From DASUSH01 sp036375215 (GTDB lineage: Bacteria > Actinomycetota > Thermoleophilia > Solirubrobacterales > 70-9): a DNA stretch of 42,278 nt. Numbering within the stretch: position 1 is the stretch's first letter; every line of letters starts with the position of its first letter. The notes below the pieces were generated by a model, which did not search any database, had not been told where the DNA came from, and worked only from the letters and a program-made list of their open reading frames with translations. Shown in pieces: positions 1-7,831 of this stretch. The stretch lies in the NCBI GenBank assembly GCA_036375215.1, contig DASUSH010000077.1:1-42278 (forward strand), written 5' to 3'. The translations under genes were made by a program, and so were the position numbers.

Positions 1-987
1 AAGCTCGAGAAGCCGCCGCCCGCGGCGCCTCCGCAATACACGGCGGTCTTCGCCGAGGCCCTGATCGCCGAGGCCGAGGCGGATGAGCGCGTGATCGGGA
101 TCACCGCGGCGATGGCGGGGGGGACCGGGCTCGACAAGCTCGCCAAGGCGGTCCCCGAGCAGTACTACGACGTCGGGATCGCCGAGCAGGACGCGGTCCT
201 CTTCGCATCCGGCCTCGCGCTCCAGGGCGCGAAGCCGGTCTGCGCGATCTACTCGACCTTCCTGCAAAGGGCCTACGACCAGATCGTCCACGACGTCTGC
301 CTGCAGGAGCTGAACGTGGTCTTCGCGATGGACCGCGCCGGGCTCGTCGGCGACGACGGCCCGACGCACCACGGCGCCTTCGACGTCTCCTACTTCCGCG
401 CGCTGCCGAACGTGGTCGTGATGGCGCCGCGCGACGAGGCCCAGCTCGTCCACATGGTCCGCACGGCGCTCGCGTACGACGACGGCCCGATCGCGCTGCG
501 CTACCCGCGCGGCACCGCCGCCGGGGTGCCCCTGCCCGAGCGCGGCCGCGAGATCCCGATCGGGACGGGCGAGCTGCTCGCCGAGGGCGAGCGCGTCGCG
601 CTGCTCGGCTACGGCTACGGCGTGCAGGTCGCAAACGACGCCGCCGAGGCGCTCGCCGAGCGCGGCCTCGAGCCGACCGTCGCCGACGGGCGGTTCGCGA
701 AGCCGATCGACGCCGCGCTCGTCGAGCGGCTCTGCGCCGAGCACGACATGGTCGTAACGGTCGAGGAGAACGTGCTCGCCGGCGGCTTCGGCTCCGCCGT
801 CCTCGAGCACGCCGAGGACGCGTTCGCGGATCGGCCCGGCGATCGCGCCCGCGTCATGCGAATCGGCCTGCCCGACCGCTACGTCACCCACGGCAAGCCG
901 GACCTGCTCCGCGAGGAGGTCGGCCTCACGGGGCCGGCCGTGGCCGAGCGTGTCCTCGCCGCGCTCGGCGACCGCGAACCCGTCTAG
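1..987 (+). CDS. dxs: 1-deoxy-D-xylulose-5-phosphate synthase, 3' part
   Basis: The frame is open from base 1, so the 5' part lies outside the window; 328 codons remain. DXS condenses pyruvate and glyceraldehyde 3-phosphate to DXP with thiamine diphosphate, the entry step of the MEP isoprenoid pathway in the cytosol. Seen here: the start of the pyrimidine-binding transketolase domain (PPQYTAVFAEAL), then ITAAMAGGTGL, DVGIAEQDAVLFASGLA and DRAGLVGDDGPTHHGAFD, which are typical DXS blocks, and a C-terminal transketolase domain with VTVEENVLAGGFGSAV. The N-terminal diphosphate-binding domain is missing only because of the window edge. No frame break is seen. A zinc-ribbon ORF follows after 55 bp. 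Confidence 0.95.
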   Translation, partial: KLEKPPPAAPPQYTAVFAEALIAEAEADERVIGITAAMAGGTGLDKLAKAVPEQYYDVGIAEQDAVLFASGLALQGAKPVCAIYSTFLQRAYDQIVHDVCLQELNVVFAMDRAGLVGDDGPTHHGAFDVSYFRALPNVVVMAPRDEAQLVHMVRTALAYDDGPIALRYPRGTAAGVPLPERGREIPIGTGELLAEGERVALLGYGYGVQVANDAAEALAERGLEPTVADGRFAKPIDAALVERLCAEHDMVVTVEENVLAGGFGSAVLEHAEDAFADRPGDRARVMRIGLPDRYVTHGKPDLLREEVGLTGPAVAERVLAALGDREPV

Positions 988-1042
988 AGGGTCCCGTCTG
1001 ATTGTCGTTTCGCTTACACCCGGACGGGGTAGGTCGACTGAC

Positions 1043-1270
1043 GTGACGCGAGTGGTTTCCGGACCGGCGCGTTGCATCGAGTGCAGGGCGGTGTGGCGCG
1101 TCGTGCATGTGATGCTCTCCGAGGAGGGCTGCGTCCGCTGCGGGGGAGACCTGGAGGCGATCGCCGACCGGCAGGACCTGCTCGAGCTGCACGAGCGCGA
1201 ACGGCGCTTCGCGCCGCCGGTCCGTGCGGTCGACCCGGCGCTCCAGCCGGTTCAGCAGCCGGCTTCCTAG
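1043..1270 (+). CDS. small zinc-ribbon-like protein
   Basis: A 75-residue protein read from GTG at 1043; GTG at 1052 in the same frame is equally possible. It carries two Cys-x2-Cys knuckles, CIEC near residue 11 and CVRC near residue 29, separated by a hydrophobic stretch (VWRVVHVML), then a charged helix (LLELHERERRF). The spacing suggests one bound zinc ion. It lies just downstream of dxs and ends before two strong hairpins. No specific function is recognised. Small size and a GTG start make the exact limits uncertain, but the paired cysteines argue against a chance frame. Confidence 0.5.
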   Translation: MTRVVSGPARCIECRAVWRVVHVMLSEEGCVRCGGDLEAIADRQDLLELHERERRFAPPVRAVDPALQPVQQPAS

Positions 1271-1274
1271 GCCT

Positions 1275-1311
1275 GCGCACAGTCGTGCGCGCGGTGCCGT
1301 CCGACGGCACC
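1275..1311 (+). terminator. two back-to-back GC-rich hairpins
   Basis: Directly after the zinc-ribbon stop codon stand two perfect stems: GCGCAC/GTGCGC (1275-1290, 4-nt loop) and GGTGCCGT/ACGGCACC (1293-1311, 3-nt loop). There is no T-tract, so termination is only inferred; the pair could also be a processing or attenuation structure before the next gene at 1329. Confidence 0.4.
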
Positions 1312-1328
1312 CCGAAGATCGGCCTCCG

Positions 1329-1682
1329 ATGCTGCGATCCAGGGCGATCGTGATCCGCGCCACCGGAGAGCGCGACGAGCTCGTGCGGGAGGCGCGGCGC
1401 CTCACCGACGTCGTCACCAGCCTGCCCCGCGTCCACGAGCGGGTCGCCGACGAGGCCGCCGAGGAGATCGGCGCCGCGACCCGCGAGATCGACGAGATCG
1501 CGCGGCTGGCGGGGTCCCTCGACGGCGCCGCACCGCCGGAGGAGCGCGCCACCCGCTCGCGGCTGCGGGCGCTCGGCGCCGAGGCCAAGGCACGCCGCCG
1601 CCGCCTGCGCGCCATCCGCCGCCGGCTGCTCGAAGAGCAGTACTACGCGGACGACGCCTACGGCGACCGGCTCGCGGCCTAG
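1329..1682 (+). CDS. conserved hypothetical, helical charged protein
   Basis: A 117-residue protein starting at ATG 1329, reading MLRSRAIVIRATGERDELVR. It is rich in Arg, Glu and Ala, with heptad-like stretches over residues 15-100 that predict long helices or a coiled coil (for example ERVADEAAEEIGAATREIDE), and ends EEQYYADDAYGDRLAA. No membrane segment, signal peptide or catalytic motif is visible. It ends 2 bp before the stop codon of the convergent DUF2510 gene. Function unknown; a structural or scaffold role would fit the composition but is a guess. Confidence 0.55.
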   Translation: MLRSRAIVIRATGERDELVREARRLTDVVTSLPRVHERVADEAAEEIGAATREIDEIARLAGSLDGAAPPEERATRSRLRALGAEAKARRRRLRAIRRRLLEEQYYADDAYGDRLAA

Positions 1683-1684
1683 GT

Positions 1685-2197
1685 CTAGGGAACGGTCGGG
1701 ATCCCGCCAGGTGCGGTGGGGTCGCCGGGGATGCCCGGCGTCGTCGGCACGCCGCCACCGGGCGCGAGCGGGTCGTTCGGGATGCTGGGGGTGGTCGGCG
1801 GCGGTGGGATGAACGGCGGGTTCTCCTGCGCCTCGATCCGCTCCTTCGCCTCGCTGCCGCAGACGACCTCGCTCCCGTCCGCGGGCTCGAAGCAGTCCTG
1901 CGCGTTCAGCCCAATCCCGACCAGCTGCTTGTCGAACACGCCGGTCCCCCAGAGGATGATCAGCCCGACGAAGACGCCGAGCAGCCAGTAGGGGCTGAAG
2001 TGGAAGCGCCGCTTGAACGAGTTCGCGTGCCGCGTCTGCTCGGCCCACCTCGCCCCGTCCCAGTAGCGCTCCTTGCCCGAGTCGAGCGGGTCGTGCAGCC
2101 ACCCGGGCGGCGGCAGAGGCTCCGGCGGCATCGGCAGCGCTTCGGCGCCGGGAGGCGGTGGGGGAGGCGCTGCGCTGGGGGGCGGGATCCGATCCAC
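1685..2197 (-). CDS. DUF2510-domain membrane protein
   Basis: A 170-residue protein with a GTG start at 2197. Order: Pro-rich N-terminus (residues 5-31), a DUF2510 motif (PPGWLHDPLDSGKERYWDG then ARWAEQTR, residues 30-56), basic linker, one transmembrane helix (YWLLGVFVGLIILWGTGVF, about residues 70-88), a short extracellular part with two cysteines (QDCFEP, EVVCGS) that could form a disulfide, and a Pro/Gly/Thr-rich tail. DUF2510 is an actinobacterial domain usually found cytoplasmically next to a membrane anchor; its ligand is not known. A GAGGAT hexamer ends 7 nt before the start, suggesting a leaderless message. Confidence 0.8.
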   Translation of the reverse strand: MDRIPPPSAAPPPPPPGAEALPMPPEPLPPPGWLHDPLDSGKERYWDGARWAEQTRHANSFKRRFHFSPYWLLGVFVGLIILWGTGVFDKQLVGIGLNAQDCFEPADGSEVVCGSEAKERIEAQENPPFIPPPPTTPSIPNDPLAPGGGVPTTPGIPGDPTAPGGIPTVP

Positions 2198-2262
2198 CGG
2201 TCGAATCCTCTCCGGCCCCGACGACGGAAGTCAACCGCGCGTCACGGCCTAGCCTCGCCGGC

Positions 2263-2592
2263 ATGCGTGCCGCCGCCCTCGCCGTCCGCTTCCTCTGCGA
2301 GCTGGCGATGCTCGCCGCGCTCGCCTACGCCGGCTTCGAGCTCGGCGAGGGCGCCATGGGCTGGGTCGCCGGCGTCGGCCTGCCCGCGCTGGCCGCCGCC
2401 ACCTGGGGCGCATTCGTCGCGCCCAAGGCGAGGTGGCCCGTGAGCACCGCCGTGCGGCTCGCGATCGAGGCCGCCCTCTTCGGCGCGGCTGTCGTCGGCC
2501 TGGCCCTCGCCGAGCGGCCCCTCCTCGCCGGGATCCTCGGAGCCGCGGCCGCGGCCACGTCGCTCGTCAACGCCGCGGGCGAGCCACAATGA
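2263..2592 (+). CDS. YrdB family membrane protein (DUF2568)
   Basis: A 109-residue integral membrane protein. Four hydrophobic segments are visible (about residues 4-22, 28-48, 60-80, 84-103), and the loop WGAFVAPKARWPV after the second helix is the signature of the DUF2568/YrdB family, whose function is unknown. Start chosen at ATG 2263: a TAGCCT hexamer at 2250-2255 ends 7 nt upstream and there is no Shine-Dalgarno, which points to a leaderless transcript. The stop overlaps the left arm of a strong hairpin shared with the convergent membrane gene at 2675. Confidence 0.8.
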   Translation: MRAAALAVRFLCELAMLAALAYAGFELGEGAMGWVAGVGLPALAAATWGAFVAPKARWPVSTAVRLAIEAALFGAAVVGLALAERPLLAGILGAAAAATSLVNAAGEPQ

Positions 2593-2622
2593 GAAACGCC
2601 CCGCTCTCGCGGGGCGCTTCTC
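2591..2622 (+). terminator. bidirectional terminator-like hairpin
   Basis: Stem CGCCCCGC/GCGGGGCG (2597-2604 with 2609-2616, loop TCTC), extended through one A-C mismatch by GAGAA/TTCTC. It sits between two convergent genes and reads as a stem on both strands. On the minus strand it is followed by a short T-rich run. Confidence 0.65.
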
Positions 2623-2674
2623 GGGGTACAGGGAGGAGAGATATGTATTTGGTTTTTGGAGGTAGGCCGGGCCT

Positions 2675-3031
2675 TCAGGCACCGCGGGGGGCGAGGCTGA
2701 ACCGCGTCGTCGCGGTCAGCAGCGCCTGTGCGGCACCGACACCGACCAAAAAGGTCATTCCGGGCACGTCTCCGAGGAGGCCGGCGACGACGCCGCCGAT
2801 CAGGGCGACGTAGGCGAGGGCGTAGTCGAAGCCCGCGTGCGCGGAGAGGGAGACCGTCCGGCGCTCGCCGACGAGGGAGAGCGCCGACCCGAGGAGCACC
2901 GCGCCGATCACGACGGCGATCGCGGTGGCGAGCTCGCCGAAGCCGAGCACGAATGGCGCGGCCATGATCGCGGGGGCGAGGGTGACCTCGAGGGCTCCGT
3001 GGATGTCGAGTGAAACGCTTCGGGCGGTCAT
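2675..3031 (-). CDS. small SPW-repeat-like membrane protein
   Basis: A 118-residue protein with four predicted membrane helices in two similar halves (APAIMAAPFVLGFG, IAVVIGAVLLGSALSLVG, DYALAYVALIGGVVAGLLG, GMTFLVGVGAAQALLTAT). The layout resembles the SPW-repeat family of small bacterial membrane proteins, of unknown function; this assignment is from general pattern only. ATG start at 3031, with TACCCT (minus strand, 3047-3042) ending 10 nt upstream. It is divergent from tlyA and shares a CRP-type palindrome with it, placed about 41 bp before the inferred start of this transcript, a position typical of CRP-activated promoters. Confidence 0.65.
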   Translation of the reverse strand: MTARSVSLDIHGALEVTLAPAIMAAPFVLGFGELATAIAVVIGAVLLGSALSLVGERRTVSLSAHAGFDYALAYVALIGGVVAGLLGDVPGMTFLVGVGAAQALLTATTRFSLAPRGA

Positions 3032-3068
3032 TGCAACAGCAAGGGTACGAACGTACGTGCGATCGGTG

Positions 3069-3084
3069 TGTGAGCGCGATCACA
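3069..3084. promoter_or_regulatory. CRP/FNR-family binding site between divergent genes
   Basis: TGTGAGCGCGATCACA is a perfect TGTGA-N6-TCACA palindrome, the consensus bound by E. coli CRP and by mycobacterial Crp. Its centre (3076.5) is about 41 bp upstream of the inferred start of the leftward membrane gene and about 51 bp upstream of the inferred start of tlyA. No regulator gene lies in the window, so binding is inferred. Confidence 0.6.
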
Positions 3085-3127
3085 GAGGTGTTGCAGCTGA
3101 CAACGTGCCGAGCGTTACCTTCCGGCC

Positions 3128-3913
3128 ATGGAGCGGCGACGCGTAGACGCACTGCTCGCGGAGCGCGGGCTCAGTCCCTCGCGGACGAGCGCCGCGGCCT
3201 CGGTGCGGGCCGGCCGGGTCCGAGTGGGCGCCGGCGGGGCGCGGGCGAAGAAGCCCGGGCAGCTCGTCGCGGCCGACGCCGAGCTCGCCGTCGAGGAGCC
3301 CCCGCGCTACGTCTCCCGCGGCGGGATCAAGCTCGAGAACGCGCTCGCCGCCCTCGGGCTCGACCCCGCGGGCCGCGACTGCCTCGACGTCGGCGCCTCG
3401 ACCGGCGGCTTCACCGACTGCCTGCTCCGCCACGGGGCGACCCGCGTGATCGCGCTCGACGTCGCCCACGGCCAGCTCGACTGGGGCCTGCGCAACGACG
3501 GGCGGGTGCACGTGATCGAGCGCTCGAACGCCCGCGGCCTCGAGCCCGCCGATCTGCCGTGGCAGCCCTCGCTCGCCACGGTGGACGTCTCCTTCATCGG
3601 GCTGTCCAAGGTCCTGCCCGCGGTCGCCGCCTGCGTCGCCCCGGGGGGTGAGCTGCTCGCCCTGGTGAAGCCGCAATTCGAGCTCGGCCGCGAGCGGGTC
3701 GGCAAGGGCGGCGTCGTCCGCGACCCCGCCGACCGCCGCGACGCGGTGCTCGGCGTGGCCCGGGCCGCGCGGGAGCTGGGCCTCGCCGTCCACGGCTTCG
3801 CGCCCTCCGGGCTCCCCGGCCCGAAGGGGAACCTCGAGACCTTCGTCTGGGCGTCGAGCGGGGGGGCCGGGCTCGCCGATCTCGAGTCGGCGGTCGAGGA
3901 GGCGGAGGTTTGA
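3128..3913 (+). CDS. tlyA: TlyA-type rRNA 2'-O-methyltransferase
   Basis: A 261-residue protein. TlyA 2'-O-methylates ribose of 16S and 23S rRNA with S-adenosylmethionine; in mycobacteria its loss gives capreomycin resistance. An S4 RNA-binding domain (residues 1-60) precedes an FtsJ-like methyltransferase domain with the SAM loop DVGASTGGF (from Asp87). The catalytic tetrad is in place: Lys68 (GGIKL), Asp153 (TVDVSFI), Lys181 (LVKPQFE) and Glu237 (GNLETFVW), each one position below the M. tuberculosis tetrad. ATG 3128 is preceded by TACCTT at 3116-3121, 6 nt away, so the message is probably leaderless. Its TGA overlaps the nadK start. Confidence 0.95.
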   Translation: MERRRVDALLAERGLSPSRTSAAASVRAGRVRVGAGGARAKKPGQLVAADAELAVEEPPRYVSRGGIKLENALAALGLDPAGRDCLDVGASTGGFTDCLLRHGATRVIALDVAHGQLDWGLRNDGRVHVIERSNARGLEPADLPWQPSLATVDVSFIGLSKVLPAVAACVAPGGELLALVKPQFELGRERVGKGGVVRDPADRRDAVLGVARAARELGLAVHGFAPSGLPGPKGNLETFVWASSGGAGLADLESAVEEAEV

Positions 3914-4761
3914 GCGCGCGCCAGGCCTCGCTGGTCACGCATACCCACCCGGACCAGACCCGCGACGCGGTCGTCGCGGCGCTCGCCGCGGCGAGGACCG
4001 CCGGGTTCGAGCTCGTCGTGACCGAGCACGAGGCGGTGAAGCACGGCGGCGCGCTGGCGGACTGCCGGCGGGTCGAGCGCATGCCCGACCATCCCGACCT
4101 CTGCCTCGCGCTCGGCGGCGACGGCACGATCCTGCAGGCGCTGCGGCGCTACGTCGACACCGGCGTCCCCGTGTTCGGGATCAACTACGGCACGATCGGC
4201 TTCCTCGCCGCGGTCGAGCGCGATCGCTTCGAGGAGGGGCTCGAGCGCGCCTTCGCGGGGGACTTCGAGACCCTCGAGCTCCCGGGGCTCGTGACCAAGC
4301 TCGACATCGAGCGCCCGGTCGCGCTCAACGACATCAGCCTGATCCGCAAGCCGCACGGCCGCGTCGCGGAGCTCTCCTACAGCATCGGCGGCCGCGAGAT
4401 CGGACACGTGCGCTGCGACGGCCTGGTCGCGGCGACCCCGGTCGGCTCGACCGGCTACAACCTCGCCAACCAGGGCCCGGTCCTGGCCTGGGGCGTCGAG
4501 GGCTACGTGGTCAGCTTCATCGCGCCGCACACGCTCACCGCGCGCCCGCTCGTGGTCGCCCCGGGCGACGTCCTGCACGTCTCCAACGAGCGCGGGCGCG
4601 AGGCCGTCGACGTCGCCTTCGACGGCCTCCACGTGGCGGAGCTCGCGAGCGGCGACGAGCTCGTGATCGCCTTCCGCGACGGCGCCGCCAGCCTCGCCCA
4701 GCTCCCGGGCGCGAGCTTCTACGAGCGCATGCGGGACAAGTTCGGCCGCCTCGCGGGCTAG
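3910..4761 (+). CDS. nadK: NAD kinase
   Basis: A 283-residue cytosolic enzyme that phosphorylates NAD to NADP. Diagnostic motifs: the diphosphate loop LALGGDGTILQ (GGDGT at 69-73), INYGTIGFLA, the LNDISLIRK block and GSTGYNLANQGPVL, the glycine-rich NAD-binding segment. The start is TTG at 3910, which overlaps the tlyA stop as TTGA; this implies translational coupling with tlyA. The same tlyA-nadK-recN order is found in Mycobacterium. A 14-bp GC palindrome (GGGCGCCGGCGCCC, 4761-4774) stands at its stop codon and could act as a terminator before recN. Confidence 0.95.
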   Translation: MSARQASLVTHTHPDQTRDAVVAALAAARTAGFELVVTEHEAVKHGGALADCRRVERMPDHPDLCLALGGDGTILQALRRYVDTGVPVFGINYGTIGFLAAVERDRFEEGLERAFAGDFETLELPGLVTKLDIERPVALNDISLIRKPHGRVAELSYSIGGREIGHVRCDGLVAATPVGSTGYNLANQGPVLAWGVEGYVVSFIAPHTLTARPLVVAPGDVLHVSNERGREAVDVAFDGLHVAELASGDELVIAFRDGAASLAQLPGASFYERMRDKFGRLAG

Positions 4762-4849
4762 GGCGCCGGCGCCCCCCGCGGGCCGGCGCGCCCGCAAATT
4801 GGGCGTTGGCGGGGGAAGATCCGCCGCGCCCGCCGCTACAAACGAGTGA

Positions 4850-6550
4850 GTGCTCCTCGAGCTCCGCATCGAGAACCTGCTCCTGATCGACCGCGCCGAG
4901 ATCCGCTTCGGCGAGGGGCTCAACGCGATCACGGGGGAGACGGGGGCCGGCAAGACCGTGCTCGCGCACTCGCTCGACCTGCTGATGGGCGGGCGCGCCC
5001 GGCCGCAGATCGTCCGCCCAGGCGCCGACGAGGCGTACGTCGAGGGCGTGTTCTCCGTCCCCGAGGGGCTCTTCGACGACCCCGAGCTCCGCGAGCTCGC
5101 CGAGCGACTGCCCGAGGGCTCCGACGAGATCGTCCTCGGCCGGAGGGTCGGCGCGTCGGGGCGGACGAGCGCGTTCGTCGGCGGCCGCTCGGCCCCCGCG
5201 AGCGACCTGCGCGCCCTCGGCGCCCGCCTGATCGCCTTCTACGGCCAGCACGAGCACCGCAAGCTCACCCTCGCGGCCGCGCAGGCGGCGGTCCTCGACG
5301 GCTTCGGCGGCCCGGACCAGATCGCGCTGCGCGACGCCTACCACGCCGCCCATGCGGAGGTCGGAGCGATCACGCGCGAGCTGGAGGCGATCCGCGAGCG
5401 CGACGGCGCCCGGGAGCGGGACCTCGACCTCCTGCGCTACGAGCTGGGCGAGATCGACGCGGCGGCGCCGGACCCCGACGAGGAGGCCGAGCTCGCCGCC
5501 GAGCGCGAGCGTCTGCGCCACTCCGAGGGCCTGCGCGAGGGCGCCGAGCGGGCGCTCGGCGCGATCGCCGGCGACGGCGAGGACTCCGAGGGGTCGGTGA
5601 CCACGCTGCTCGCCGCCGGCGAGGGCGCGCTCGCGCCCGCGGGCGGCGTCGACGATCGCCTCGACGCGCTGGCTGAGCGCGTCGGAGCGCTCGCGATCGA
5701 GGCCTCCGACCTCGGCGGCGAGCTGCGCTCCTATCTCGAGGGCCTCGAGGCCGACCCCGAGCGCCTGCAGCAGGTCGAGGAGCGCCTCGACACGCTCGAC
5801 CGCCTCCGTCGCAAGCACGGCGGCACGATCGAGTCGGTGCTCGAGCACGCCGAGCGCTGCCGCGCCGAAGTCGAGCGGCTCGAGGGCGCGGAGGTGCGGA
5901 GCGCCGAGCTCGACGAGCGCCTCGCCGAGGCGATCGCGTCCCGCGCCCGGCTGGGCAGGAAGCTGAGCGAAGAGCGCGTCCGGCTGGTCCCCGAGCTCCA
6001 GGAGCGGATCGCCGCCGAGCTCTCCGCGCTGGCGATGGAGGGCGCCGCGCTCGACGTCGTCCTCGAGCCGGTCGCGCCGGCGGTGGACGGCGGTGAGGGC
6101 TACGCGGCGAGCGGCCGCGAGACGGTCGAGCTCCAGCTCGCCACCAACCCCGGGATGCCCGCCGGCCCGCTTCGCGACGCCGCCTCCGGCGGCGAGCTCT
6201 CGCGGGTGATGCTGGCGCTGAGCGGCCTGGTCGAGGCCGACGGGGTGGCGACGCTCGTCTTCGACGAGATCGACGCCGGCGTCGGGGGCAACACGGCCCG
6301 CGCCGTGGGCGAGCGGTTGCGCCGGATCGGCGAGAGCCGCCAGGTGATCGCCATAACCCACCTCCCGCAGGTCGCTTCGCTGGCCTCGCGCCATTTCCGG
6401 ATCGAGAAGTCGGCGACCGGCGGCCCGGCACGCGCCGACGTCGAGTGCGTCGAGGGTGAGGAGCTCGTCGCCGAGATCTGCCGCATGCTGGGCGCCGATC
6501 GCGAGGACGAGGCGGCGAGCCGCCACGCCCGCGAGCTCCTCGCCGCCTGA
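4850..6550 (+). CDS. recN: DNA repair ATPase RecN
   Basis: A 566-residue SMC-like protein for double-strand-break repair. Walker A GETGAGKT (29-36), FYGQHEHRKL, a central coiled-coil region (about 155-380, Ala/Glu/Arg-rich heptads), the ABC signature SGGELSRVMLAL (about 445), Walker B VFDEIDAGVGG (about 470) and the switch His in ITHLPQVA are all present. GTG 4850 is the start that gives MLLELRIENLLLID, the usual RecN N-terminus. TACAAA at 4837-4842 lies 7 nt before it, so recN seems to have its own leaderless promoter despite sitting in the tlyA-nadK run. No clear LexA box is seen. Confidence 0.95.
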   Translation: MLLELRIENLLLIDRAEIRFGEGLNAITGETGAGKTVLAHSLDLLMGGRARPQIVRPGADEAYVEGVFSVPEGLFDDPELRELAERLPEGSDEIVLGRRVGASGRTSAFVGGRSAPASDLRALGARLIAFYGQHEHRKLTLAAAQAAVLDGFGGPDQIALRDAYHAAHAEVGAITRELEAIRERDGARERDLDLLRYELGEIDAAAPDPDEEAELAAERERLRHSEGLREGAERALGAIAGDGEDSEGSVTTLLAAGEGALAPAGGVDDRLDALAERVGALAIEASDLGGELRSYLEGLEADPERLQQVEERLDTLDRLRRKHGGTIESVLEHAERCRAEVERLEGAEVRSAELDERLAEAIASRARLGRKLSEERVRLVPELQERIAAELSALAMEGAALDVVLEPVAPAVDGGEGYAASGRETVELQLATNPGMPAGPLRDAASGGELSRVMLALSGLVEADGVATLVFDEIDAGVGGNTARAVGERLRRIGESRQVIAITHLPQVASLASRHFRIEKSATGGPARADVECVEGEELVAEICRMLGADREDEAASRHARELLAA

Positions 6551-6599
6551 GCCGGCCGCGAGTTCGCCCGAGGCGGGGTCTCGCTCTAACCTGCGTCCG

Positions 6600-7808
6600 A
6601 TGGCCACCCGGCCCTCCAGCAGGGAGCGATCCCGCCCGCGCCGCCGCCTGTTCCGCGCGCGGCGGCAGCGCGAGGCAGAGGCCGGCGCGGCGGTCCACGG
6701 CATCGCCCGGCTCGGCAAGCGGACCAAGGACCTCGTCAAGCGCCTGCGCCCCGGGGACATCGCGATCATCGACCACGCGGACCTCGATCCGATGGCCGCC
6801 GAGGACCTCGCGGCCTCGGGAGTGCGGGCCGTCGTGAACGTCGCCGAGTCGACCACCGGGCGCTACCCGAACGCCGGCCCGCTCGTCCTGGTCGAGGCCG
6901 GGGTGAGGCTCGTCGACGTCGACGACGCCGACCTGTTCGAGGAACTCGACGACGGCGCCCCGATCGTCGTCGACGGCGCCGAGATCCGCTCCAACGGCGA
7001 TCTGGTCGCCCGCGGCGAGGCGCTCGACGAGGAGATGCTGCGCGCCCGGCTCGCCGAGCAGCAGGAGTCGGTCGACGCGGCGATCGCGGACTTCGCGCGC
7101 AACACGGTTCACCACATCGAGCGCGAGCCCGAGCTGCTGTCGGGCCGGCTCGAGTTCCCGGAGACGCGCACCGAGTTCCGCGACCGCCACGTCCTGATCG
7201 TGGTGCGCGGGCCGACCTACCGCCGCGACCTGCGCACGCTCAGGGCATACATCCGCGACACGAAGCCGCTCCTCGTCGGCGTCGACGGCGGCGCCGACGC
7301 GATCCTCGAGGCCGGGCTGAAGCCGCACGTGATCCTCGGCGACATGGACTCGGCGAGCGATGCGGCGCTCTCGTCCGGCGCCGAGCTGATCGTCCACGCC
7401 TACCCCGACGGCCGCGCGCCCGGGCGCGAGCGCCTCGAGGCCCTCGGGCTCGACTCGGTCGTGATCCCCGCGGCTGGGACGAGCCAGGACATCGCGATGC
7501 TGCTCGCCTACGAGCGGGGCGCGGCGCTGATCGTCAGCGTCGGCGCGCACTTCAACCTCGAGGAGTTCCTCGGCAAGAACCGCGCCGGCATGTCCTCGAC
7601 CTTCCTCACCCGGCTGCGCATCGGCGAGACGCTCGTCGACGCGAAGGGGGTCTCGCGCCTTTACCGGCCGTCGGTCGCGGGCCCGCACATGGTGCTGTTC
7701 GCGCTCGCCGCCGCCCTGCTCATCGCCGTCGTGATCGTCAGCGTGCCGGCGCTCGACAACCTCGCGGAGCTGCTCTGGCTGAAGATCCGCGTGCTCTTCG
7801 GCCTGTAG
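6600..7808 (+). CDS. steA: SteA-like cytokinetic ring protein
   Basis: A 402-residue homologue of mycobacterial Rv1697/corynebacterial SteA. It has a basic N-terminus, a thiamine-pyrophosphokinase-like fold (LLVGVDGGADAILEAGLKP, VILGDMDSASD, GTSQDIAMLLAYERGA, SVGAHFNLEEFLGKNRAGM) and one C-terminal transmembrane helix (about 363-383). In Corynebacterium SteA partners SteB at the septum and affects peptidoglycan hydrolysis; kinase activity is not established. Start ATG 6600 is preceded at exactly 7 nt by TAACCT (6587-6592). steB follows after 23 bp with its own TAGCCT hexamer. Confidence 0.9.
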   Translation: MATRPSSRERSRPRRRLFRARRQREAEAGAAVHGIARLGKRTKDLVKRLRPGDIAIIDHADLDPMAAEDLAASGVRAVVNVAESTTGRYPNAGPLVLVEAGVRLVDVDDADLFEELDDGAPIVVDGAEIRSNGDLVARGEALDEEMLRARLAEQQESVDAAIADFARNTVHHIEREPELLSGRLEFPETRTEFRDRHVLIVVRGPTYRRDLRTLRAYIRDTKPLLVGVDGGADAILEAGLKPHVILGDMDSASDAALSSGAELIVHAYPDGRAPGRERLEALGLDSVVIPAAGTSQDIAMLLAYERGAALIVSVGAHFNLEEFLGKNRAGMSSTFLTRLRIGETLVDAKGVSRLYRPSVAGPHMVLFALAAALLIAVVIVSVPALDNLAELLWLKIRVLFGL

Positions 7809-7831
7809 ATCTGGCCTAGCCTTTCGCAGTC

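Noticed and set aside
2643..2813. Plus-strand ORF starting at ATG 2643 after a GGGAGGAG-like site
   Set aside because: It runs antisense through the membrane gene at 2675 and shows no domain pattern; the purine-rich stretch is probably chance.
4535..7688. Very long minus-strand open frames opposite recN and steA
   Set aside because: High GC at third positions keeps antisense frames open; they show only Arg/Ala/Gly/Leu-rich low-complexity sequence without motifs.
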